64,000 bases of DNA from Panonychus citri (lineage: Eukaryota > Arthropoda > Arachnida > Trombidiformes > Tetranychidae), in the NCBI RefSeq assembly GCF_014898815.1, contig NW_026515445.1, positions 1-64,000 on the forward strand, given 5' to 3'. The notes beneath the pieces are model-generated. The model was not told the DNA's origin and did no database searches. It worked only from the letters and a program-made list of their open reading frames with translations. Position 1 is the first letter of the stretch. Each line of letters opens with the position of its first letter. This document shows, piece by piece, positions 54,144 to 64,000 of the stretch. Position numbers and translations under genes: made by a program.

Positions 54144-56469
54144 TCAAAAGATTGTTTTACTTTTGATATTTAGTTGAGATTTTAAATCAGAATTTGATTT
54201 TGATTTGATTTTTTGGGACAAAGATGATGCGGAAGAGATTTTCTTGTTTCCGGTTACTTCGGGTTTAGAATTTTTAGAAATAACTTCAAGAGACTTTGCT
54301 TTCGGTGTTAATTTCTCTTTCGATTCAACCGAACCAGCCAAAATCTCTTGGCCATTAACCACCTCCTTTTGTTTTGAATTCCAGGTTGATACCTTTTCTT
54401 GAGATCTTTTAGAAAAGATAATACAAGCTACAAGGATAACGATAATCACGATGCTTGTCACAATTAATGGTAACAAATAGTCTGATCTCTCGCTCGACGT
54501 TGATAGTAATATAGCTGAAACATCAATCGTAGCATTTGCCGAAACAATGATTGGACTAACAAGAGCCAAATCTTCAATGGAAAGCACTACCAATCGATAG
54601 GCTCCATATTTTATGTTATCACAGACAATTGTGAATGAATTGGAGATGATTGATTGTACCAAACAAGGATAAAGGTCTGTATTATTGAACAGACTAATTT
54701 GTAATTGCGATTCATCATAAAGATCACTATGATAACCTGAGATACTAAAATTAGCGATTAACTGAAGACTTGAAGGGAAATAAGTTATGACAATCACCAA
54801 GAATTGCAAACATGGGTCATCACGAAACGATGGACCTAAACTGACAATCAAAGGACTAGAAAATTTGATTAGAATCATGAGATTAGTAATTCGATTATGA
54901 AAATGAAGAGTTAATTTCTTTCAATTACCTTTCGAAATTAGTAAAACTATCGGGTCTCTGCTCAATTGAACAAACTCCTGAACCGATGTTCGATCCCAAA
55001 GACCAAGAACAATACTTGACGAATTTCTCATTTTTATCATAGACTTTAGTGGTTAAACAATCGAGACAAGAATTGTTCAGAAATGGACATAAAACAACCG
55101 GTTCGGAGTAGTGAGCTTCGTTTATTGTGATGAGTACTTTGGGAATGTCATGGAATGAGAAGTAGATCTTAGATAGATCATTATATGGAGACGCGATGTT
55201 GAATATTCGTTCGTAGGGATGAACTGAAGTTGGTTTAAACTCATCGAGATAATGAATCGAATATCGGAATTGAGTATAATCTATATTTGACGAAAGAACA
55301 AGGAAAACAAATCCTGGAGTCAAATCGAGTGCGAATGGGACAAAATCAATTATTCGATTCCAATCACCATAAAGAATATTCTCTAATACAATTCCGTTAC
55401 GATTCCAATCTCGCATCATTATTGAAATCGAGGTTCGATTTGAAATGATACATGGTAATATTCGACTACGAAAACGAAATTCTGGCCATAAAAGCCTAGA
55501 GAATCGACAAAATTCCGCCGAGATTTCATCGAAATAAGTTTTAAGGTCATCAAAAGAATAGACAACAATCGAATCTTTTTCATCTCTACCTCGATAACTT
55601 ATGCAAAGTAACTGTCCAAATGTCGTATCACTTTGCATGATAAGTTGAGAATCAGCAAACTGAACTTTTCCAACATCACCATAAGTTTCATGAAACTCGA
55701 TGGAATAAAGTTCTTTGTAAATATATCGAGGTGTTTGATCAGAAATTCGAACATCGAAATTAACATAAAGCTGTGCGAATGTATAAACAATCGTTTCGTT
55801 GGTTAATTCCTGTGAACAAAACCAATAAGTTTTATCGGAGTCTCTAAAGCCATGAATAGTTTTCAGAGTTATAACTGAAGAGTGGATCCGATCAACATGA
55901 ACGAATTGATTACTCATGATCTGAGGATATTCTTCAATGAACTTGAACCCCTGCCGATGGTCACCACGATGAGAGAAAATCACTTGTCGATATAAACTAA
56001 TAGAAGCCTCATAGAGAGCGCTAATGCCCATAGTTACTAAACGGGTTCTATTTAGCAGAATTGGCCAATCATTTTGCGAATTTGGTTCTATCTGAGAAAA
56101 TGAATTGAACATATTGAAAGCAATCGATTCAGTTGAATATTCGTAATACAAACGAACTGAGTCAGGAGTCTCATATCGCGTGTATGCCTTTCGAAAACGA
56201 TAATTAAATTCGTCCAATCCAATTCTATCTGTGTCATTGTTCAATTCTCGAGATGAATAATTAGTCTCATAAAATCCTGAGTCCGGATGGTACATGAAAT
56301 AAGGCTGTTCGAGGAAGGAATAGAAAAGTGGAATCCAAACACTTGAATCGTGTAAACCGATAAAACAATCAACACTAATTGTCGACTTATCAAATAAGTT
56401 CAGTGTTAATATGAAACAACTAAGAAAAAGATACATATTGTCACCCAATTTAAGCATTTTCTCAATCAC
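54144..56469 (-). CDS. Diverged sema/PSI/TIG-like membrane protein (array gene 7)
   Basis: Exon 1 54929-56469 and exon 2 54144-54855 give 750 residues; intron 73 bp at the family position and phase. The start could be the first ATG (56469) or the one 11 residues on (MYLFLSCFILTLNLF), which better fits a signal peptide. Opens GLHDSSVWIPLFYSFLEQPY. PSI-like end CPFLNNSCLDCLTTKVYD...YCSW...GVCS. Exon 2 differs from the others: no NPCF start but SPLIVSLG, then a TIG-like region, ERSD, helix LLPLIVTSIVIIVILVACII and a tail with KSKEKLTPKAKSLEV-like words. Upstream lacks the common promoter block. A second, decayed copy is at 40957-41540. Confidence 0.8.
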
Positions 56470-56749
56470 GAAATGTCAACAATCAAATCAAATTTAACTT
56501 GATACCAATAATGATTTGTGTTAATTGAAACGTGAAAGGATAATAAGCAATTGTAACATTTAGATGATAGGAAAATTAATTAGTTAATTTAATTGTTAAC
56601 AATCAAATTTGATTGTTAATTATTTCTAAAAAATTAAGATTATGTTATTGTTTTCTTTCAAAAGTTTTCTTCGAAAATAATTGTCTTTTTTTGATCTTTC
56701 AAAAATCTTTATGCTTAATTGTTATATTAATAGATCACTTTTATTTGCG

Positions 56750-59059
56750 TTACTTTTGCTTTATGATTTTTGATTTTGATTTGGAACTTTTTATCATCAA
56801 CTTTTTCATCAACTTTGTCATCGACTTTGTTTGCGATGTATTTTTGTACATTGACAAGCCAACCTTGAGATTGACATTTTTCTGAGATGACGAACGAATC
56901 AGCTCTTTGACCTTATCCATTTTATCGGACTTTCGGTTTTTTAAACTGTCTGAAAAAAGTGACTTATTATCTACAAGCGAATCTTTGGCTTTTTTCGAGA
57001 CCACACAAAATCCGATGAAAGCCACAACTGCGATTAATGTTGCGGCCACTTGGAAAAAGATCAGCTGATTGGTCAGGGCTGTAATTGGTTCTAAATCAAT
57101 TCTAAATACTGGACTGAATGTCCTAAACTCAGAGGCTATCGTTTCGGCTGCAACATTCCGTCTAATCGAGATGAGCAATCGAAACTCACCACTGAAAATA
57201 TCGGTACAATTGATTGATACTAATGAACGAGAAACCTGGATAATGTAACAAGGAACAGCATATAAAATGGTCGAATTGCTAACTATTTCGATTGATAGAG
57301 TAATTGAATTCGAAAGATTTTCATCATAACCATGCAAAGTGAAATCGATATAGAGAACATTTTTATCAGGTGATAAATTGAGCGAAGAAATTTGTGACAC
57401 ATTGAGACAAGGATTCTCGGGAAAGTTGGGAATCCTGGTAAACTAGTGAATAGAAAGGAAAAGTTTGATTTTGATTAGAACTACGATTCTTAGGTCTCGA
57501 AATTGTAAATCGAAATGTAAAAACAATCACCTTGGAAAGGTTATATTTGAACCTTCAATTGAACATATTCCCGATTGGCTTGAATCTCCTGGTGTCCAAG
57601 AACAGAATTGGACAAACTGGTCATTTTGGTCATAAATTTTGGTCGTCAAACAATCAAGACACGAGTCAGTTAGAAATGGACACAAGACAATCGGTTCAGT
57701 GTAATGATAATGATTAAGGGCAATTAGTACTCTTGGGTTTGAGTGATCGAAATAGTAAATTTTGGTTAAACTATTTGGACGAAAAGAGTATTCGAATATC
57801 CTTTCATAAGGATGAGTCAAAACTGTCTCATAATCACGAATAAAATGAATTGAATATCGATATCTGGTAAAATTTCTGTCAGAGGAAAGAACGAGAAAAA
57901 TATAACCGGGAGTCGAATCGAGTGCCAATGGAACGAAATCAACGATACGAGTCCAATTTTCATTAACAATGTCTCCCAAAATGTAACTTTCAATTCTCCA
58001 TTCGCTCATGAGTAATGTGAGATTACCTCGGTTGGCACGAAAACATTCTGGTTTGATTAGGTCGAAACGGGATCCAGGCCATAAATTAGCAGTTCGCTGA
58101 CAAAAGTTCACCGCAAGATCACTGTAGTAATTTAAAATGGTCTGGAATGGGAACAGAATCAACTTATATTCTCCCTCGTGATTGCTTAATATTGCAAGAA
58201 ATTTGGAAAATGATAGAGTACCAATTTTATCGATCAAATCAGACGAAACAAATTTGGCCTCAACAATCGTTCCATAAGTTTCATCAAAGTTGATAGAATA
58301 CAATTCTTTATACTCAAAATTGAATTGGGTGTTTTCTTCATCATTGGTTGTAACATTCGGATAAGTCTCAATCTGCGAAATATAATAAACGATTCTATAG
58401 CGTCCAATCGCATTGGATTCCCGACCGATCCGGTAAACTTTTCCACCGAACATGAAGCTAAAAAGAGTTTCAAAAGAAAGCAAAAATGGTTCAATCTGAT
58501 CACCAGAACTAACAGTTATAAAACGAGTATGAAAACCATTTTCTGGCACCATCCTGAAGAATAGATCAATTCCATCCGTGTAATTAGTCGTAGCGATAAA
58601 TCGGGTTATCCGATTGAATGTAATCGCCTTGGGCGTTTGATGATCGGCGGGAATCCAACGAACTGAACCTCTCAACCAATATGAAGGTGGATCGATATCA
58701 AGCCTTATTAAATAGGCTCTGGAATGCAAAAGGTTAAAAATACCGAACTGATCAGAGTTACTTGAATATAAACGGCTAGAAGTTTCGTTTAAGTAGTAAG
58801 AATAACTTGGAGAAAAAGGAAACCTAAACTGTTCATTTTGAATGTACGAAAAGTTTTTATTCAACATAACCGATGAAAAAACTGTTCTGTAAAATTTATT
58901 ATTTAGAAAAAAGAAATACGGTTCTGTAATATTGTTCTGAAATATTGGAATCCAGACACTTGATTCGTGAATTTTAAGGTAACAATTAATACTAATCATC
59001 GACGTTGCAAATATTATACAAATTAAAGAAAAACTTGTCAATGAAACCAAATGAAACAT
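56750..59059 (-). CDS. Diverged sema/PSI/TIG-like membrane protein (array gene 8)
   Basis: Exon 1 57531-59059 and exon 2 56750-57434 give 737 residues. Only the acceptor at 57435 (TTACCAG) keeps the phase; the AG eight bases earlier does not. Signal peptide MFHLVSLTSFSLICIIFATS, then HESSVWIPIFQNNITEPYFF, PLALDSTPGYIFLVLSSD and the PSI-like CPFLTDSCLDCLTTKIYD...FCSW...GICS. Exon 2 has ENPCLNVSQISSLNLS, a TIG-like region, helix LIFFQVAATLIAVVAFIGF and a Lys/Ser/Met-rich tail (KSMTKLMKKLMIKSSKSK). Its cysteines match the family although overall similarity is lower; with gene 7 it forms a separate subgroup. Confidence 0.8.
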
Positions 59060-59094
59060 TTTGATCGAGAGACGAAAATACAAAAATTTAACTG

Positions 59095-59190
59095 ATCATT
59101 GCATTAATTGGATATCTAAACTTTTGTTTGTTCTAATTGTGGAAACACAATTAGGATTATATATTTATTGGATAATTATCAACATTTATA
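59095..59190 (-). promoter_or_regulatory. Conserved upstream block of array gene 8
   Basis: GTTTGTTCTAATTGTGGAAA, CACAATTAGGATTATATAT and ATTGGATAATTATCAACAT on the plus strand, 40-130 bp before the ATG. Gene 8 keeps the common block although its protein is diverged. Confidence 0.6.
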
Positions 59191-59650
59191 TTCGTCCTCT
59201 AATCCCAATGTTCATAACCTCTTGATATCAATTAGATGTTTATAAGTCTTATTTAAATATTAGTCTTTATTTTTGATACTTCGTTGGTTCTGGGGACAGT
59301 CTTTAAAGAAAACGATCCAATCTCCGTTTAGAACTCGAAAAAGCTGCTAATTAGTCTATTCGATATATCAATTTCTCTGCTAAACTCAAAATCTTCAATG
59401 TTTTATGGATAATCACCTATGCAATTAGTTGATTAAATCATCAACCAACTGATGTGACAGAGGAAAAAGGTAATTGTCCGTCAAGATGAAGACAAGTTTA
59501 AGTTTTCTGTTTCTTATATTTACTAATTATTCATGTAGTTTATAAAATAAATTTCTTAATGTGAGTAAGACCTCGTGCTTTTTTTGGTTAATTGTATTAA
59601 TTGTTTATTGTTTCTTCCGGGTTTTAGTATAATCATCAACAACGGATCTT
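59191..59650. other. Intergenic spacer
   Basis: Duplicated spacer with phrases found upstream of other array genes (TTCGTCCTCTAATCCCAATG; GAGTAAGACCTCGTGCTTTT resembling 10396-10420 and 18615-18640). No gene or RNA seen. Confidence 0.4.
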
Positions 59651-61900
59651 TTATCGTTTAGGTTTTGTTTTGATAGACTCATCTCTTATTCTTGTTTTTA
59701 TCTTGGGTTTGAAATACTTGACGGGAACTTGATCAAAAGAATCGTTTTTGCTGGTGTTCAATTCAAGGGAATAAGTTGTTGTATCGGGTGATGATTTAGA
59801 TCTGGAAGTTAACAATGATTTATATTTGGCCGAGAGCCAACTTTTGGCTGAAAGATTTCTTGTCTTGTCCAAAGTGTTCCACGCTTTTTTGGCCACAATA
59901 ATAAATACAACGAGCGTAATCATAGAAACAATAAAGGCGGAAACTTGTAAAATTATCAACTGATCATCAGACGGGTTCGGTTTTGACGAGCTGATCGTGA
60001 AAGATTCACTATAAGTGATCAAGTTATCATCATTTCTTATATTATAAGGACCTCGTCGTCGTATCATGACGATAGATAATCGATAATGACCAGAATGTAC
60101 TTGACTGCAGTTCAGGGAAATCATTGACTGGTTATACTTGATAACAGAACAATTTTCAACAACGGAATATGTTGTATTGTCGACAAGCGTAAAGGTCAAG
60201 GGGAAAATGTATGCATACGTTGAATGGAAACCAAGGAGATCGAGGTCCATACGAAAGTTCTGTGCATCGGGATCGTTGTTTATCAAAACATTAGTGACAT
60301 GGAAACATGGATTTTCTGTGTGACCCGTGGGTCTAATTACTCTGTTGAAATGAATATAAATTAGAATTGAATAAACAGGTAAAAGCAGAGAATATTTTTG
60401 TTATTACCTTGAATTGGGGGAATTTTGATCAACGGTTGAACATTGACCCGATAAAAAGGATCTTCCTGGAGTCCATTGACAATATCGAAATGAATCACTA
60501 TTTTGATGATAAATTCTGGTTGTAAAACAATCGATACACGAATCATTTAGAAATGGACATAGAATAATTGATTCGGTGTAAGTATACCGATTAAGTGTAA
60601 TTATAACTCGTGGATGAGTAAAACCGTAGTAATAAATTTGTGATAACTGAAGATTTATTCGTGATCGTAGATTGAACGTCCTTTCATAGGTATGGGTCGA
60701 GACAGAATAATTTTCATCGACAAAGTGGATTGAATATCGATATCTTGTTGAACGATTGCCAGCGGAAAGAACGAGGAAAACATAACCAGGAGTCGCATCG
60801 AGAGCCAATGGAATGAAATCCAAAATTCGAGTCCAGTATCGCGTAATAATATTTTCAAGATAAAGTCCTACAAAATCATAACGTAGCATAGATATTTCAA
60901 TTTCGGGTCTTAGACTCACGTTGAAACAATCAGGATAAGATGCATTGAAAACAAGAGCCGTCCAAAAATTTCGCGTAGTATAACAATCGTAAATTGGCCT
61001 TTGAAAGGTATCGATTATCCGATTAAATGGAATCAGAAAGATGCGAGTTTCAGCTTCATCGACAGCATGCAAAGAGATAGCAAGAAAAGAATAAGAATTT
61101 TCGTTTCTCATGAGCGAAAAAGAATTTGCAAATCGAACTTTATCAACTCGATCATAACGGCCAGAAAAATAAATCGAATGCAGTTCTTCGTATTTATAAT
61201 AAGAAACTCCATTCTCGACCCGAATACGTGATACCCGAGAGATAAAGTAAACCGACATTCGATTTGTAAATGTTATTGAGCCGAACGAGTAAATATATTC
61301 TCGAAACCTGAAACTATGAATAACATGAAACGAGTGAACGGTGGGTTCGAGTGGAGAAAAAGTACCATAAACATATGTAATAGGCTCAGAAAATGTCACA
61401 AAATAAAATAACTCGACAAATCTTGTTGGAACACTCGGCAAATTGACTCCAAGTCTAAATGCAACTGCAGTCAATGAAATATTGTCAGAAATGGGAGCCC
61501 AACGATGCGAACCAGGAATCATGTGCCTCATGACTTCACCTCTTAGTTCAAAAAAAGAAGGCCTGAAGGTATTAATATATTGCACGTACATTTCATTGGC
61601 GTTCTTCAGGTGCAACAGATAATGATTCAATCTATGAGAATAAAAATAAGCTGGAGTAAAATCATTCACGCTGATTCTTTGACCAACTGCGTTAGGGTCC
61701 GTGTTGAGAACTTGACTCGAATAATTAGATGTTATAAATCTATTATCAATGAAAAAGAAATAAGGAGCTCGTAAATTGTTGTTAAAAACTGGAATCCAAA
61801 CATTTGATTCGTGGATTGTAAGATGACAATTAACACTAACTATCGATGAGAGAAATATACAAATTAAGGTAAAACTTGTCAATGAAAGTAAATGAAACAT
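59651..61900 (-). CDS. Sema/PSI/TIG-like single-pass membrane protein (array gene 9)
   Basis: Exon 1 60408-61900 and exon 2 59651-60341 give 727 residues. Signal peptide MFHLLSLTSFTLICIFLSSI, then HESNVWIPVFNNNLRAPYFF and FWTALVFNASYPDC. PSI-like CPFLNDSCIDC...YCQWTPG...GQCS. Exon 2: HTENPCFHVTNVLINNDP, TIG-like region ending HYRLSIVMIRRRGPY, no polyproline (SSKPNPSDDQ), helix LIILQVSAFIVSMITLVVFI, tail with KSSPDTTTYSLELNTSK. Exon 2 opens like that of gene 10, its upstream neighbour. Confidence 0.85.
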
Positions 61901-61939
61901 TTTGATCGAGAGACGAAAATACCAACAATTAACTATTCA

Positions 61940-62020
61940 TTGAATCAACTGGATATCTAAACTTTTGCTTGTTCTAATTGTGAAAACATAATTAGGATTA
62001 TATATTCATTGGATAATTAT
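61940..62020 (-). promoter_or_regulatory. Conserved upstream block of array gene 9
   Basis: TTGCTTGTTCTAATTGTGAA and CATAATTAGGATTATATATT then CATTGGATAATTATTGACAT on the plus strand, 40-120 bp before the ATG. The spacer 62021-62349 beyond it is unremarkable. Confidence 0.6.
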
Positions 62021-62349
62021 TGACATTTATATTCGTCCTCGAATCCCAATGTTCATAATTTCTCGATTTCAATATTAAATTCAAAGTCTAAATTAAATCA
62101 TTCTTTAGTTTTAGCGTTTTGATGGTTGAGGGATCAGTTTTTTTTTCGAAAACGATACATTTGGCATTTAGAGCTCGAAAAAGAATCTATTGATCTATTT
62201 ATCTGCTAAATTCATCATCGAAAGGGTCAAGATTTCTTCTTGTTCATGTAAATTGTATAATTTAATTTCTAAATTTGAGTAAATTGTTGTACTTTTTGGT
62301 TAATTGTTTATTGTCTCTTCTATTGTTTTTATAATCAACCGCGAATCTT

Positions 62350-64000
62350 TTATCGTTTAGATTTTGTATCAAGAGACGAATTTCTTATTCTTTTTTTCTG
62401 TTTAAATGTTGAGATGGTCTTGGATATGGAATGGTCGCTCGTGGTAACTTTTGGCTCAATTGGATTGCTTTCTCTAAAGAGCGATTCACGAGAATACACC
62501 ATTGGTATGAATGCTGATTTAGATTTGGAAGTTAGTGATGATTTATATCGAATTCTTTTCGCCGACAATGAACTTTTGGATGAAAGATTCTTTGTACTGT
62601 TCATTGTTTCCTTTGCTTTTTTGGTTACAATGTAAAATACAGCGAGCAAAATCACGCAAATAATAAAAGCACAAACTTGTAATATCAACAGGTTGTAAGA
62701 AGATGAAGATTCAGGAGTCGAAGGAGTCGAAGGGGTTGAAGTAATAGGTGTTGAAATGATGGCGAAAGGTTCACTATAAGTGACCAAGCTGTCATTTCTT
62801 GCTAAATAATGTGGAACTCTTCGTGCAAGCATAAAGATAGATAACCGATATTGACCAGAATGAACTTGACTGCAGTCCAGGGAAATCCTTTGCTGATCAT
62901 AACTTGTAATAAAACAATTTTCAATATTAGAATATGTTGTATTGTCTACTAAAGTAAAGTGCAAGGGGAAAATAGATAAATATGCTGGATTGAAACCAAG
63001 GAGATCGAAGTCTATACGAAAGTTCTGTGCATCGGGATCGTTGTTTATCGAAACATTAGAGATATGATAACATGGATTTACTGTGTAACCCATGGGTCCA
63101 ATTACTCTGTTGAAATAAAGATAAAGCAAAATTATTATTATTTGAATAACAGATAATAGAATTAACTAATTTTATTATTACCTCGAATCAGGGATCTCTC
63201 GACTACCCATTGAACATTCACCCGATGTTAGTGAGTTTCCTCGTCTCCATTGACAATAACGCAAAAACCTACTATTTTGATCGTAAATTTTAGTTGTAAA
63301 ACAATCCATACATGAATTATGCAGAAATGGACATAGAACAATTGATTCGGTGTAAGTATACTGATTAAATGTAATTAAAACTCGTGGATGAGTAAAAGCG
63401 TAGTAATAAATTTGTGATATACTTAGATCCAGGATAAATTGTAGATTGAATATCCTTTCGAATGGATGTTTTATAAGAGTCCGATTTTCTCTAAGAAAGT
63501 GAACTGAATATCGAAATCTGATCAAACTTGTGTCAGAGGAAAGAACGAGGAAAACATAACCAGGAGTCGCATCGAGTGCCAATGGAACGAAATCCATCAT
63601 TTGACTCCAGGTTTCCGTTAGAATATTTTCAAGAATAAAACCGTCAAAATCTTCACGTATCATAAATATTTCTGTTTCGACTCTTTGTTGGACATTATAA
63701 CACTTTGGACTAGATTCGTTGAGAATATCAGCATTCCAAAAAGTTGCCGTAGAATGACAATCAATCTGTTCAAAGTTGTTGTTTATCGGTGCCAATGGAA
63801 ACACTGCAACTCGACTTGTACTATTAAAGAGAGTATAAGAGACGACAATCAAGGAAGAGAACGATTCATTGACCATGGGAGACGACGAATATACAAATCG
63901 AACTTTATCAACTGAACCATAAAGTTGACGAAATGAAGTCGAATGCAGTTCTTTGTATACATAATGAGGAACTTCTCCTGCAACCCGAATGTTTGATATC
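62350..64000 (-). CDS. Sema/PSI/TIG-like membrane protein, 5' part beyond window (array gene 10)
   Basis: Exon 2 62350-63106 and exon 1 63182 to beyond 64000. The exon 1 frame is open to the last base, so the signal peptide and first third lie outside. Seen are KELHSTSFRQLYGSVDKVRF, FWNADILNESSPKC, PLALDATPGYVFLVLSSDT and the PSI-like CPFLHNSCMDC...YCQWRRG...GECS. Exon 2: GYTVNPCYHISNVSINNDP, a TIG-like region, a linker of TSTPSTPSTPESSSS instead of polyproline, helix LLILQVCAFIICVILLAVFY and a long basic tail (KQKKRIRNSSLDTKSKR). Confidence 0.85.

Overview
The window is AT-rich eukaryotic DNA. Genes are split by very short introns (about 60-85 bp, GT...AG), and dense transposon debris lies between tandemly duplicated genes. 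The compact introns, low GC, a DCAF10-type WD40 gene and invertebrate-type transposons point to a small arthropod genome, most likely a mite. That placement is inference, since no marker gene fixes the taxon.

1-10.25 kb: one DNA transposon, cut by the left window edge. A minus-strand Tnp2/CACTA-like transposase lies head-to-head with a plus-strand BEN-domain-like gene, followed by a second BEN-like gene. The transposase carries one in-frame stop. BEN gene 1 is broken by a tandem duplication of a rearranged 1.25 kb unit. BEN gene 2 has an in-frame stop near its 5' end. Sub-terminal repeats and a CACT...-type candidate end lie at 10179-10249.

10.3-24.5 kb and 34.4-64 kb: a minus-strand array of at least ten two-exon paralogues. 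Each encodes a signal peptide, a roughly 400-residue sema-like region and a PSI-like cysteine cluster in exon 1, then a TIG-like region, a variable linker (sometimes polyproline), one transmembrane helix and a basic Ser/Lys-rich tail in exon 2. They look like very diverged plexin-type single-pass receptors. Most start under the same upstream sequence block. Many broken copies lie between them, together with partial duplicates of a DCAF10-like gene on both strands.

24.6-34.4 kb: a transposon-rich gap between the two halves of the array. It holds a 1.67 kb element with long inverted repeats and an LTR-like segment inside, a 3.5 kb foldback element flanked by ACTT with nested TA-flanked MITEs, a decayed LINE and a perfect 35-bp hairpin.

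43.3-51.9 kb: a Ty3/Gypsy element sits in the intron of one array gene. It has one LTR with its PBS, a gag, and a Pol with a long C-terminal extension (RING/TRAF-like zinc cluster plus a REXO1-like domain lacking its visible catalytic acids). A TA-flanked MITE separates gag from pol, and the 3' LTR is missing.

The most interesting items are the receptor array, the Pol with a host-like RING/exonuclease tail, and the transposase/BEN transposon. Two short zones where every homopolymer of five or more is shortened in one repeat copy may be consensus errors and affect gene reading.
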